A stretch of 64,000 nt of DNA from Streptomyces ambofaciens ATCC 23877 (GTDB taxonomy: Bacteria; Actinomycetota; Actinomycetes; Streptomycetales; Streptomycetaceae): the NCBI RefSeq assembly GCF_001267885.1, contig NZ_CP012382.1, positions 1,178,001 through 1,242,000 on the forward strand. The letters are read 5' to 3'. The notes under the pieces were generated by a model. It worked only from the letters and a program-made list of their open reading frames with translations. It was not told where the DNA came from and ran no database searches. Within the stretch, counting starts at the first letter, position 1. Each line of letters begins with the position of its first letter. Positions 1 to 8,198 of this stretch are shown in pieces. The translations under genes and the position numbers were made by a program.

Positions 1-495
1 GGCGAGGGCGCCATGGCCGACTGGGGGGCCCTGCACCTGGAGCAGGACCTCGACGCGTCGCCGGGCATGGCGGCGGCCGGCTACTCCTGCTTCGCGCTCG
101 CCATGACCGTGGGCCGGCTGACCGGTACGACGCTGCTGGAGCGACTCGGCCGCACCACCACGGTCGTGGCGGGCGGTACGACCGCCGTGGCCGGGATGCT
201 GCTCGGCTCGCTCGCCCCCTCCGTGTGGGCCGCGCTGTTCGGCTTCGCGGTCACCGGCCTCGGTCTCGCCAACATCTTCCCCGTCGCGGTGGAACGGGCG
301 GGCGCGCTGGGCGGACCCAGCGGCGTCGCGACCGCGTCCACCCTGGGTTACGGCGGCATGCTGCTCGGGCCGCCCGCCATCGGTTTCATGGCCGACTGGT
401 TCTCCCTGCCGGCCGCGCTCACCAGCGTGGCGGCGCTCGCGGCGGTGGCGGTGCTCGTGGCCGTCGCCACCCGGCACGCGGCGGTCCCGGACTGA
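1..495 (+). CDS. MFS transporter, C-terminal part (5' end outside window)
   Basis: The open frame runs in from base 1 without a start, so this is the 3' part of a longer gene; the ATG at 13 lies inside the motif EGAMADWGALHL, common in sugar-type MFS carriers. About 164 residues remain and hold roughly four to five hydrophobic segments, with Gly/Ala-rich helices and a loop GPPAIGFMADW typical of the second half of the 12-helix fold. It sits in the cytoplasmic membrane; the substrate cannot be told. The frame is clean to the TGA at 493-495. Family call is firm, substrate unknown. Confidence 0.85.
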   Translation, partial: GEGAMADWGALHLEQDLDASPGMAAAGYSCFALAMTVGRLTGTTLLERLGRTTTVVAGGTTAVAGMLLGSLAPSVWAALFGFAVTGLGLANIFPVAVERAGALGGPSGVATASTLGYGGMLLGPPAIGFMADWFSLPAALTSVAALAAVAVLVAVATRHAAVPD

Positions 496-580
496 GCCGG
501 GGAGTCCGTGCCCGGGCGTTCCCGCCCACCCGCTCCGTCCGTCTCCCTTCGAGGGCGCTCCATCCGGCACACTCGCTGCC

Positions 581-1339
581 ATGGAGACCACCGCGTTCGT
601 CGAAGCCCTGCACCGTGAGGGCGACTTGCTGGCCACGGCCGCCGAGCTCGCCGGCACCGACGCCAAGGTGCCGACCTGCCCCGGCTGGCAGGTGCGGGAC
701 CTGCTCCGGCACACGGGCATGGTGCACCGCTGGGCGGCGGCGTTCGTCGCCGAGGGCCACACCGGTCCCCGGCCGGACGGCGGCCTGCCCGACCTCGACG
801 GCAGCGCCCTTGTCGCCTGGTTCCGGGAGGGGCACGGGCGGCTCGTCGACACCCTCGCCGGCGCGGCGCCCGACGTGCGCTGCTGGCACTTCCTGCCCGC
901 ACCGTCACCGCTGGCGTTCTGGGCCCGGCGCCAGGCGCACGAGACGACCGTGCACCGCATCGACGCCGAATCGGCCAGGGGCGGCGAACCCACCCCCGTC
1001 GGCGTCGACCTGGCGGTGGACGGCATCGACGAGTTGCTGTGCGCCTTCCACGCCCGTCCGAAGAGCGCCGTGCGCACCGAGACACCCCGCACGCTGCGGG
1101 TGCGGGCGACGGACTCGCCCGGCGCCGTGTGGACCGTCCGGCTGTCGACGCAGGCACCGGTGACGGAGCGCGGGGACGCCGGGGACGCCGGGGACGCCGG
1201 GGACGCCGACTGCGAACTGGCCGGGCCCGCCGCACGGCTCTACCCCGCCCTCTGGAACCGCTCCCCGTTCCCGGAGGTGACCGGCGACGCCTCCCTCGCC
1301 GCGTTGTGGCGCGAGAAGTCGTGTGTCACCTGGAATTGA
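581..1339 (+). CDS. Maleylpyruvate isomerase family mycothiol-dependent protein
   Basis: A 252-residue protein starting METTAFVEALHREGD, with the N-terminal four-helix DinB-like metal-binding module (VPTCPGWQVRDLLRHTG near 46-60, a family signature) and a C-terminal MDMPI-C type module. Relatives use mycothiol as thiol cofactor in isomerisation or conjugation reactions; the substrate here is unknown. Between the two halves the DNA has four exact copies of a 9-bp unit (1172-1207) that encode a Gly-Asp-Ala run, probably a flexible surface loop. It stands alone, followed at 1381 by a small membrane protein gene. The start follows a spacer with no strong Shine-Dalgarno sequence. Confidence 0.85.
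   Translation: METTAFVEALHREGDLLATAAELAGTDAKVPTCPGWQVRDLLRHTGMVHRWAAAFVAEGHTGPRPDGGLPDLDGSALVAWFREGHGRLVDTLAGAAPDVRCWHFLPAPSPLAFWARRQAHETTVHRIDAESARGGEPTPVGVDLAVDGIDELLCAFHARPKSAVRTETPRTLRVRATDSPGAVWTVRLSTQAPVTERGDAGDAGDAGDADCELAGPAARLYPALWNRSPFPEVTGDASLAALWREKSCVTWN
1172..1207 (+). repeat. 9-bp tandem repeat x4 inside a coding region
   Basis: GGGGACGCC is repeated exactly four times (1172, 1181, 1190, 1199) and is read in frame as Gly-Asp-Ala. It looks like replication slippage; copy number probably varies between strains. Confidence 0.9.
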
Positions 1340-1380
1340 GCCCGGCCGGTGAAGACGCGCGCACCGGGGAGACTGTCCGT

Positions 1381-1665
1381 ATGGACATCCCCGGGGGACG
1401 ACGTACGCAGGGCGAACGGGACGCGATCACGATCGAGATCGGATACGCGCTGTGCAGCGCGGTCTTCGCGGCGGCCGTGCTGTTCGGGGCCGTGGCGGGA
1501 CCGGCGTACCTCTTCGGTCCGCCCCCGGGTGTCCGGAGCCTGCTCATCGGCTCGGGCACCGTGCTGGCCGTCGTGGTGTTCCTCGCCCGCGTGGTGAGCG
1601 TGCTGGTGCGGTTCGACCGAGGGGATCAGCCCAGCCAGCCCGGCCGCACCAACCCCGACTCGTAG
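1381..1665 (+). CDS. Small two-TM membrane protein (DUF6332-like)
   Basis: A 94-residue protein beginning MDIPGGRRTQGERDAITIEI. A polar N-terminus is followed by two hydrophobic segments, about residues 22-40 and 48-70, and a short charged tail. The pattern RTQGERDAxTxEIGYA matches small Streptomyces membrane proteins I recall as DUF6332; function is not known. Its last 40 bases overlap the 3' end of the convergent response regulator gene (stop at 1626), so read-through of either gene would make antisense RNA to the other. The family assignment is from memory and moderate. Confidence 0.7.
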   Translation: MDIPGGRRTQGERDAITIEIGYALCSAVFAAAVLFGAVAGPAYLFGPPPGVRSLLIGSGTVLAVVVFLARVVSVLVRFDRGDQPSQPGRTNPDS

Positions 1666-2291
1666 GCCAGGACGACCAGTTGGGCCCGGTCCCGGGCGCC
1701 CAGTTTGACCATCGTGCGGCTGACGTGGGTCTTGGCGGTGAGCGGGCTGACGACCAGGCGCCGGGCGATCTCCTCGTTCGACAGGCCGATGCCGACCAGG
1801 GCCATCACCTCCCGCTCCCGCTCGGTCAGCCGGGCCAGCTCGCCGGCTGCCGCGGGTTCCTTGGAACGGGCCGCGAACTCGGCGATCAGGCGGCGCGTCA
1901 CACTCGGCGAGAGCAGCGCGTCTCCGGCGACCACCGCCCGTACGGCACGCAGCAGTTCCTCCGGCTCGGTGTCCTTGACCAGGAAGCCGGAGGCGCCGGA
2001 GCGGATCGCCTCGAAGACGTACTCGTCCAGTTCGAAGGTGGTGAGCATGACGACCTTCACGTCCCGCAGCCCGGCGTCCCCGGTGATCCGTCGGGTCGCC
2101 GCCAGGCCGTCGAGCAGGGGCATGCGGATGTCCATCAGGACGACATCGGGACGCAGTTGCCGGATCGCGCGCACCGCCGCCTCACCGTCGGACGCCTCTC
2201 CGACCACCTCGATGTCCGGCTGCGCGTCCAGCAACGCCCGGAACCCGGCCCGTACCAGTGACTGGTCGTCGGCGAGCAGTACACGGATCAC
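1626..2291 (-). CDS. Two-component response regulator, NarL/LuxR family
   Basis: A 221-residue protein. The receiver domain (about 1-120) has the acidic pair Asp8-Asp9, the phosphoacceptor Asp54 in VVLMDIRMP, a conserved Thr in MLTTFE and Lys in LVKD. The C-terminal LuxR-type helix-turn-helix (about 150-210) holds LTEREREVMALVGIGLSNEE. It binds DNA as a dimer after phosphorylation. The gene starts inside the last codons of the upstream kinase gene (ATGA-type overlap at 2288-2291), so both are co-translated and certainly cognate. Targets are not evident from the sequence. Confidence 0.95.
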   Translation of the reverse strand: MIRVLLADDQSLVRAGFRALLDAQPDIEVVGEASDGEAAVRAIRQLRPDVVLMDIRMPLLDGLAATRRITGDAGLRDVKVVMLTTFELDEYVFEAIRSGASGFLVKDTEPEELLRAVRAVVAGDALLSPSVTRRLIAEFAARSKEPAAAGELARLTEREREVMALVGIGLSNEEIARRLVVSPLTAKTHVSRTMVKLGARDRAQLVVLAYESGLVRPGWLG

Positions 2292-3811
2292 CGGTCCTCC
2301 TCCTTGGCGTTCTCGACGGGGGTGTCCTCTTCGGGGGCGTCCTCTTCGGGGGCGTCTTCTTCGGGGGCGTCCTCGACGCGCTTCACGTGAGGGGGGTGGG
2401 GCGCGTCGTGGACGGGGGGTGTGTCGTGGGCGCGGGCCGGCTCATGGGCGGGGAGGGCGTCGTGAGCGCGGACCGCGTCGTGAGGGGGCGTGACGTCTTC
2501 GGCGGGGGGCGTTTCATGGGCGGGCCTCGTCTCGTCGGCGGGCCTCACCTCCTCGGCAGGCTTCCTCTCGTGAGCGAGGGTCGCGTCACCGGCGGGCCTC
2601 ACGTCGATCGGCAGGGTCGCGCGTACCCGGAAGCCGCCGTCGGGGCGCGGGCCCGCCTCGATGGTGCCGCCCAGCGCCGCCGCCCGCTCCCGCATCCCGG
2701 CCAGCCCGTTGCCGCTGCCGCCCGCCTCCGCGCCGGTGGCGGGCCCGTCGTCGTCGACGCGCAGCCGCAGCGTGCCGCCGTCCCGCCCGAGACACACCCG
2801 CGCCCGACGTGAACCCGAGTGCCGTACGACGTTGGTGAGGGCCTCCTGGACGATGCGGAACGCGGCCAGATCGGTGCCCGGCGACAACCGCGGCGGCTTC
2901 CCCTCGACCTCGACGGTGAGGCCGGCACCCGCCGCCTGCTCGACCAGCTCCGACAGCCGGTCGAGGCCCGGGGCCGGCGCGCGCGGCGCGTCTCCGGGGG
3001 CGCGGAGGGTGTCCAGGACCTGACGCACCTCGCCGAGCGCCTCCTTGCTCTGGGCCTTGATGGTGGTGAGCGCGGTGCGCGCCTGTTCGGGGTCGGCGTC
3101 GAGCAGGGCCAGCCCGACGCCCGCCTGCACGTTGATCACGGAGATGCTGTGGGCGAGGACGTCGTGCAGTTCCCGGGCGATCCGCAGCCGCTCCTCGTCC
3201 GCGCGCCGCTCGGCGGCCCTGGCCCGCTCCGCCCGCTCCCGCGCCCATTGCTCGCGCCGGGCCCGGGCCAGCTCCGACAGTGCCACGATCGCCACCACCC
3301 AGGTGGCGATCACGATCTCCTGCCCCCAGGACGCGGCCGCGTCCCCGGGCGGCGGCAGCCATCGGTAGAGCCAGTGCGACAGCAGGGCCGACGCCGCCCA
3401 CATGGCCGCCATCGCCGCCCATGCCTCCCGGCGCCGCCCGGCGACGACCGCGCTGAAGCAGGCCACCGCGACGGCCACGAACACCGGCCCGTACGGGTAA
3501 CCGGCGCACAGGTAGACCAGGGTGGCGCCCACCGTGCCGAACACGACGGGCACCGGGTACCGCTGCCGCCACAGCAGAGCCGCTCCCGTCAGGAGCAGCA
3601 GCACGCGCGCCGGGGGGTCCAGCGCGACCCGCTCCCCCTCTTGGCCATGGGCGGCGAAAGTGGACCCGACCAGCATGAACGCCGTGAGCAGCACGGTGGA
3701 ACGCCAGGGCCACCGCGGGCGGGGCTCCGCAGCACCCCGGCGGTCCCACCACGGAGGCCCGTACCGCCACCACCGCGGCGACCCCGCCCCGCGCCCACGC
3801 CGTACGTCCAT
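2288..3811 (-). CDS. Sensor histidine kinase (HisKA_3) with repeat-built acidic His-rich tail
   Basis: About 507 residues. Several hydrophobic helices fill the first ~170 residues, then a short coiled linker (RARREQWARERAERARAAE) leads to the HisKA_3 phosphoacceptor helix (ELHDVLAHSISVI) and a HATPase domain (VQEALTNVVRHSG; GNGLAGMRERAAALGG). After the catalytic domain comes an unusual tail of ~90 residues rich in His, Glu, Asp and Pro, partly coded by 15-bp repeats. I chose ATG 3811 because a -10 box TAGCGT (3819-3824, minus strand) lies 7 nt upstream, suggesting a leaderless mRNA; GTG 3820 is the alternative. It overlaps the regulator gene by 4 bp. The signal sensed is unknown. Confidence 0.93.
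   Translation of the reverse strand: MDVRRGRGAGSPRWWRYGPPWWDRRGAAEPRPRWPWRSTVLLTAFMLVGSTFAAHGQEGERVALDPPARVLLLLTGAALLWRQRYPVPVVFGTVGATLVYLCAGYPYGPVFVAVAVACFSAVVAGRRREAWAAMAAMWAASALLSHWLYRWLPPPGDAAASWGQEIVIATWVVAIVALSELARARREQWARERAERARAAERRADEERLRIARELHDVLAHSISVINVQAGVGLALLDADPEQARTALTTIKAQSKEALGEVRQVLDTLRAPGDAPRAPAPGLDRLSELVEQAAGAGLTVEVEGKPPRLSPGTDLAAFRIVQEALTNVVRHSGSRRARVCLGRDGGTLRLRVDDDGPATGAEAGGSGNGLAGMRERAAALGGTIEAGPRPDGGFRVRATLPIDVRPAGDATLAHERKPAEEVRPADETRPAHETPPAEDVTPPHDAVRAHDALPAHEPARAHDTPPVHDAPHPPHVKRVEDAPEEDAPEEDAPEEDTPVENAKEEDR
2324..2368 (-). repeat. 15-bp tandem repeat x3 in kinase C-terminus
   Basis: On the plus strand GTCCTCTTCGGGGGC occurs at 2324 and 2339, and with one change at 2354. 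On the coding strand it gives Ala-Pro-Glu-Glu-Asp units. More loosely repeated His-Asp/His-Glu-Pro units lie further upstream in the same tail. Confidence 0.9.
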
Positions 3812-3958
3812 GTCCGCCACGCTAGACGCCGCGCGCCGGGGTCGGCGTCACCCGCCCGTGGTGGTCACGCGTACTCCCGGCGAAGTACGCCTCGCCCCCG
3901 CGTGTCCGTCTTCCCCGTCCATGCGGTGCGCCGCCGGTGTCGGCACACGGAGCCTGCC

Positions 3959-4660
3959 TCAGCCCGAAGGGAAGACCAGGCCCACCGCGTGGGCGAGCCG
4001 CTCCGCCGCATGGCGGAAGAACGCCTCCCGGTCCTCCACGACCCGGTTGAACTGTCCGAACACCTCGAAGCCGACCAGTCCGAACAGCTCGGCCCAGGCC
4101 GCCACGAACGCCGTCACCGTCTCCGGCGGCAGATCGGGGGCGAGATCCGCGGCCATCCGGTGGGCCTCGGGACGCAGTTCGGCGGGCAGCGGGGGCTTGG
4201 CCAGACCCGGTCCCCGATGGGCGTCGCGCACGATGCCCAGGAACACGTAGGCCACCCGGGCGGCGGCGGGGATGGTGTCCGCCGGTGCGCTGTAGCCGGG
4301 CACCGGCGATCCGTAGATCAGCGCGTACTCGTGGGGGTGCGCCAGCGCCCAGGTGCGCACCGCCTCGCACACCGCGGTCCAGCGGCGGATGGGCCCGGTG
4401 CCGGCCGCCGCCTCGTGCGCGGTCTCGGCGGCCTCGCCCAGCGAGTTGTAGGCGTCGATGATGAGGGCGGTCAGGAGGTCGTCGCGACTGGGGAAGTAGC
4501 GGTAGAGGGCGGACGATGCCATGCCCAGTTCGCGGGCCACTGCCCGCAGCGAGAGCTTGGCGGCGCCCTCGGCCGCGAGCTGTGCGCGCGCCTCGTCCTT
4601 GATGGCGGCGGTGACCTCGATCCGGGCGCGGGCGCGGGCGCCGTGTGCGGTGCTGCTCAT
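3959..4660 (-). CDS. TetR family regulator, linked to the 19-bp repeat array
   Basis: A 233-residue protein starting MSSTAHGARARARIEV. The N-terminal helix-turn-helix (about 18-62: AIKDEARAQLAAEG, LSLRAVARELGMASSALYRYF) is standard TetR; the rest is a helical ligand-binding domain of the WHG/TetR_C type (VAYVFLGIV...). The start is the ATG at 4660; an upstream in-frame codon at 4699 would place coding sequence inside the repeat array. The gene is divergent from the nitroreductase-like gene at 4930, and the intervening 269 bp carry nine copies of a 19-bp element whose best copies are perfect palindromes. This regulator is the natural candidate to bind them and repress itself and its neighbour (inference). 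Confidence 0.92.
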   Translation of the reverse strand: MSSTAHGARARARIEVTAAIKDEARAQLAAEGAAKLSLRAVARELGMASSALYRYFPSRDDLLTALIIDAYNSLGEAAETAHEAAAGTGPIRRWTAVCEAVRTWALAHPHEYALIYGSPVPGYSAPADTIPAAARVAYVFLGIVRDAHRGPGLAKPPLPAELRPEAHRMAADLAPDLPPETVTAFVAAWAELFGLVGFEVFGQFNRVVEDREAFFRHAAERLAHAVGLVFPSG

Positions 4661-4682
4661 GCGGTCCAGTGTTCCACGCCTC

Positions 4683-4796
4683 CGGAGCAGTGCACACAAA
4701 CGAGAGCGCCGCGCGCTTTAGAGAGCGCTGCACGCCTTGGAGAGCGCCGCGCGCGTTGGAGAGCAGCGCACGCCAGAGAGAGCAGTGCTCTTGCTT
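4683..4796. promoter_or_regulatory. 19-bp repeat array A, six contiguous units
   Basis: Six head-to-tail units start at 4683, 4702, 4721, 4740, 4759 and 4778, exactly 19 bp apart. The core is GAGAGC-R-S-Y-GC-N-C; unit 6 contains AGAGCAGTGCTCT, a perfect odd-centred palindrome. The array begins 22 bp upstream of the TetR start codon (4660) and must overlap that gene's promoter. The even spacing, under two helical turns, would put successive proteins along the duplex at a fixed rotation. Read as a multi-operator for the adjacent TetR protein; that link is inferred. Confidence 0.85.
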
Positions 4797-4832
4797 TTCC
4801 CTGCCGACCACATGCACACTGGAGACACGAGC

Positions 4833-4889
4833 GAGAGCAGTGCTCACAAAAGAGATCGCCGCTCACGCAAGAGAGCGCCGATCTCGGCG
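4833..4889. promoter_or_regulatory. 19-bp repeat array B, three contiguous units
   Basis: Three further units of the same family start at 4833, 4852 and 4871, again exactly 19 bp apart. The first contains the palindrome GAGCAGTGCTC. The set lies 36 bp beyond array A and ends 40 bp before the ATG at 4930, so it covers the promoter or leader of the nitroreductase-like gene. The gap between arrays (start to start 55 bp) breaks the 19-bp phase by 2 bp. Confidence 0.85.
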
Positions 4890-4929
4890 TCATGGCGACC
4901 ATGGCGCCTCACCGACCTGGGGGTCACCG

Positions 4930-5382
4930 ATGTCGTCAGCGACGTACTACCGCAAAGGCAGCAAGGCCAACGTCCGGCTCAACAGCGTCATCGGCTGGCT
5001 GGCCCGGCACGGTCTCAGCCTCGCCGGCGCCGCGGAGATGTCCGTCCGCGGCCGCAAGAGCGGACAGATGCAGCGCATCCCGGTGAACCCGCACACCCAC
5101 GGCGACGGGCAGTACCTCGTCTCGGCCCGCGGCCACTCCCAGTGGGTGCGCAACATGCGCGTCGCCGGGGGCGGGGAACTGCGCGTCGGGCGCCGGATCC
5201 GCTCCTTCACCGCGGTGGAGCTTCCCGACGAGGAGAAGCTCCCGATCCTGCGGACCTACCTGGAGAAGTGGGGCTGGGAAGTGAACCAGTACTTCCAGGG
5301 CGTCACCGCCACGTCCTCCGACGAGGAGATCGTCGCGGCCGCCGAGGACCACCCGGTCTTCCGGATCGAGGTCAGGGACTGA
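4930..5382 (+). CDS. Deazaflavin (F420)-dependent nitroreductase family protein
   Basis: A 150-residue protein starting MSSATYYRKGSKANVRLN. It has the split beta-barrel fold signature of the Ddn family: a helix near the start, then LSLAGAAEMSVRGRKSG and YLVSARGHSQWVRNMRVAGGGELR, where the family binds cofactor F420. Relatives reduce quinones or nitro compounds with F420H2, or bind F420 without known activity. It is divergent from the TetR gene across the 19-bp array and overlaps the convergent reductase gene by 11 bp. Family is clear; the substrate is not. Confidence 0.88.
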   Translation: MSSATYYRKGSKANVRLNSVIGWLARHGLSLAGAAEMSVRGRKSGQMQRIPVNPHTHGDGQYLVSARGHSQWVRNMRVAGGGELRVGRRIRSFTAVELPDEEKLPILRTYLEKWGWEVNQYFQGVTATSSDEEIVAAAEDHPVFRIEVRD

Positions 5383-6697
5383 CCTCGTCGCCCGCGGTGC
5401 CCGCGGCGTCCGGACCACGGCTCGGAGCACCCGCGCCGCCCGCGGAGCCGGCGGCACCAGCGCCACCACCGGACTCCTCCGTACCCGCGGAACGCCGGTC
5501 TATCGCCGCCAGCGCCCGCTGCGCCAGCGGGTGGCCGCGGACCAGCTCACCCAGCGAGGTCGAGCCCTGCGTGATGTCCCTGAAGGCCTTCCAGGCCGGA
5601 CGGAACCCGGTCAGGGCGGCGTGGAAGAGCCCGGGCCTGCGTTCGAACACCGTCAGCATCCGCTTGCCGACGCTCATCTCGACGCCGAGTCCGGCCTTGA
5701 TCGCGAAGGCGTAGTTCAAGGCCTGCTTGCGGGCGTCCACGGCGTCGTGCGCCTCGGAGATGCGCACCGCCCACTCCCCCGCGAGCCGCCCCGAGCGCAA
5801 CGCGAAGGAGATGCCCTCCCGCGTCCACGGCTCCAGCAGCCCCGCCGCGTCCCCGCAGACCAGGACCCGGCCGCGGGACAGCGGCGAGTCGTCGGCACGG
5901 CAGCGCGTCAGATGGCCGGAGGAGATGCTCGGTTCGAAGCCGGCGAGGCCGAGCCGGCCGACGAAGTCCTCCAGGTACCGCTTGGTCGCCGCGCCCTCAC
6001 CGCGCGCCGAGATGACACCGACCGTCAGCGTGTCGCCCTTGGGGAAGACCCAGCCGTAACTGCCGGGCATCGGACCCCAGTCGATGAGCACCCGCCCCTT
6101 CCAGTCCTCGGCGACGGTCTCCGGCACCGGGATCTCCGCCTCCAGGCCGAGGTCGACCTGGTCGAGCTTCACCCCGACGTGCGCCCCTATCCGGCTGGCG
6201 CTGCCGTCGGCGCCGACGACCGCCCTCGCGAGCACCGTCTCGCCGCCCTGCAGGACGACGGCGACCGTGCGCCGGTCCGGCACCGCCGACCCGTGCTGCT
6301 CCACCCGGGTCACCGTCGCCCCGGTGCGCAGCTCGGCGCCCGCCTTCTGGGCGTGCTCGACGAGCTGCTGGTCGAACTCGGGCCGGTTGATCAGCCCGAA
6401 CAGCATCTGCCGGGAGCGCCGGGTCCGGGTGAACCGCCCGTTGTTCGAGAAGGTCACCGCGTGCACGCGGTCCCGGAAGGGCAGTTCGAAGCCGGGCGGC
6501 AGGGTGTCGCGCGAGGGACCGATGATGCCGCCGCCGCACGTCTTGTAGCGGGGCAGCTCCGCCTTCTCCAGCAACAGCACGCGCCGCCCCGCGACCGCCG
6601 CCGCGTAGGCGGCCGAGGCCCCCGCGGGTCCCGCGCCCACCACGACGACGTCCCAGACCTGACGCGCGTCGTCCGCCGAAGAGTTCTCGCTGCTCAC
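5372..6697 (-). CDS. Geranylgeranyl reductase family FAD oxidoreductase
   Basis: A 441-residue flavoprotein with a GTG start. The Rossmann FAD site VVVGAGPAGASAAYAAA lies near residue 20, followed by the family signature YKTCGGGI, and the second FAD motif VLVCGDAAGLLEPWTREGI near 290. Members saturate isoprenoid double bonds of lipids or quinones such as menaquinone, or act as general FAD monooxygenases. The last ~35 residues are a Gly/Ala/Ser-rich tail. It converges on the F420-type gene with an 11-bp overlap and diverges from the peptidase gene at 6843. Whether it works with the F420-type protein is not shown. Confidence 0.88.
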   Translation of the reverse strand: MSSENSSADDARQVWDVVVVGAGPAGASAAYAAAVAGRRVLLLEKAELPRYKTCGGGIIGPSRDTLPPGFELPFRDRVHAVTFSNNGRFTRTRRSRQMLFGLINRPEFDQQLVEHAQKAGAELRTGATVTRVEQHGSAVPDRRTVAVVLQGGETVLARAVVGADGSASRIGAHVGVKLDQVDLGLEAEIPVPETVAEDWKGRVLIDWGPMPGSYGWVFPKGDTLTVGVISARGEGAATKRYLEDFVGRLGLAGFEPSISSGHLTRCRADDSPLSRGRVLVCGDAAGLLEPWTREGISFALRSGRLAGEWAVRISEAHDAVDARKQALNYAFAIKAGLGVEMSVGKRMLTVFERRPGLFHAALTGFRPAWKAFRDITQGSTSLGELVRGHPLAQRALAAIDRRSAGTEESGGGAGAAGSAGGAGAPSRGPDAAGTAGDEVSP

Positions 6698-6842
6698 GAT
6701 GGTCTACTGCTCCGATCAAACCGCATGCCGCACCTGACCCCCGCATCCTACGGCGGGCATCGCCGCAGGCCACTGTGGGAGGATCGGGCCCGTCATTCCA
6801 AGTACTCCTTGGTACAACGTCGCACCCACAAGGAGCGTGCCC

Positions 6843-8198
6843 ATGTCGTCGAACACGGTCGCCGAGACCGTCTCCTCCCTGATGCCGAGGGCGAAGGAGG
6901 AGCTCGCCGCGCTGGTGGCCTTCGCATCGGTGGCGGACTTCGACCAGTTCCCGCGCAGCGAGAGCGTGGGCGCCGCCGAGTGGATAGCCACCGCGCTGCG
7001 CGCCGAGGGCTTCCAGGACGTGGACCTGCTCGACACGCCGGACGGCACGCAGTCGGTCTACGGATACCTGCCCGGACCCGAGGGCGCGAGGACGGTGCTG
7101 CTCTACGCGCACTACGACGTGCAGCCGCCCCTGGACGAGGCCGGCTGGGACTCCCCGCCGTTCGAGCTGACGGAGCGCGACGGCCGCTGGTACGGGCGCG
7201 GTGCGGCCGACTGCAAGGGCGGCGTGCTGATGCATCTGCTCGCGCTGCGCGCTCTGAAGGCCGACGGCGGTGTGCCGGTACACGTCAAGGTGATCGCCGA
7301 GGGTTCGGAGGAGCAGGGCACGGGCGGCCTGGAGCGGTACGCCGAGCAGCACCCCGAGTTGCTCGCCGCGGACACCATCGTCATCGGCGACGCGGGCAAC
7401 TTCCGGGTCGGGCTGCCGACGGTCACCTCGACGCTGCGCGGCATGACCCTGGTCTGCGTGAAGGTCGACACGCTCGAAGGCAACCTGCACTCGGGCCAGT
7501 TCGGTGGCGCGGCCCCCGACGCGCTGGCCGCCCTGATCCGCGTCCTGGACTCGCTGCGCGCCGAGGACGGTTCGACCACCGTCGACGGTCTGGCGGCGGA
7601 CAGCCGCTGGGAGGGCCTGGAGTACGACGAGGAGCAGTTCCGTCGCGACGCCCGGGTGCTCGACGGCGTGGAACTGATCGGCTCCGGCCCCGTCGCCGAC
7701 CGGCTCTGGGCGCGCCCTGCCGTCACGGTGCTCGGCATCGACTGCCCGCCGGTCGTCGGCGCCACCCCCTCGGTGCACGCGAGCGCCCGCGCGCTGGTGA
7801 GTCTGAGGGTGCCGCCGGGCGTGGACGCCGCCGAGGCCACCAAGCTGCTCCAGGCCCACCTGGAGGCGCGTACGCCGTGGGGCGCCCGGGTCGGTGTCGA
7901 ACAGGTCGGTCAGGGCCAGCCGTTCCGCGCCGACACCACCAGCCCCGCCTACCAGGCCATGGCGGACGCGATGGCGGTGGCGTACCCGGGACAGGAGATG
8001 CAGTACGCCGGTCAGGGCGGCTCCATCCCGCTGTGCAACACCCTGGCCGCGCTGTACCCGCAGGCGGAGATCCTGCTGATCGGGCTGAGCGAGCCGGAGG
8101 CGCAGATCCACGCGGTGAACGAGAGCGTGTCCCCCGAGGAACTGGAGCGGTTGTCGGTGGCGGAAGCCCTGTTCCTGCGCAACTACGCGGCGAGCTGA
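6843..8198 (+). CDS. M20 family dipeptidase (zinc metallopeptidase)
   Basis: A 451-residue cytoplasmic M20 peptidase. Metal-binding motifs are clear: YAHYDVQP (His and the adjacent catalytic Asp), GRGAADCKGG (bridging Asp), EGSEEQGTG (catalytic Glu and metal Glu) and IGDAGN (metal Asp). The dimerisation lid domain lies between about 200 and 320. The start is ATG 6843 because AAGGAG at 6830-6835 is 7 nt upstream; the GTG at 6837 would be too close to it. The gene stands alone, transcribed away from the geranylgeranyl reductase gene, with an inverted repeat CCAAG-N5-CTTGG at 6798-6812 in the shared promoter. Likely role: peptide turnover. Confidence 0.93.
   Translation: MSSNTVAETVSSLMPRAKEELAALVAFASVADFDQFPRSESVGAAEWIATALRAEGFQDVDLLDTPDGTQSVYGYLPGPEGARTVLLYAHYDVQPPLDEAGWDSPPFELTERDGRWYGRGAADCKGGVLMHLLALRALKADGGVPVHVKVIAEGSEEQGTGGLERYAEQHPELLAADTIVIGDAGNFRVGLPTVTSTLRGMTLVCVKVDTLEGNLHSGQFGGAAPDALAALIRVLDSLRAEDGSTTVDGLAADSRWEGLEYDEEQFRRDARVLDGVELIGSGPVADRLWARPAVTVLGIDCPPVVGATPSVHASARALVSLRVPPGVDAAEATKLLQAHLEARTPWGARVGVEQVGQGQPFRADTTSPAYQAMADAMAVAYPGQEMQYAGQGGSIPLCNTLAALYPQAEILLIGLSEPEAQIHAVNESVSPEELERLSVAEALFLRNYAAS

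Noticed and set aside
4683..4889. CRISPR array
   Set aside because: Repeats are contiguous 19-bp units without spacers and no cas genes are present.
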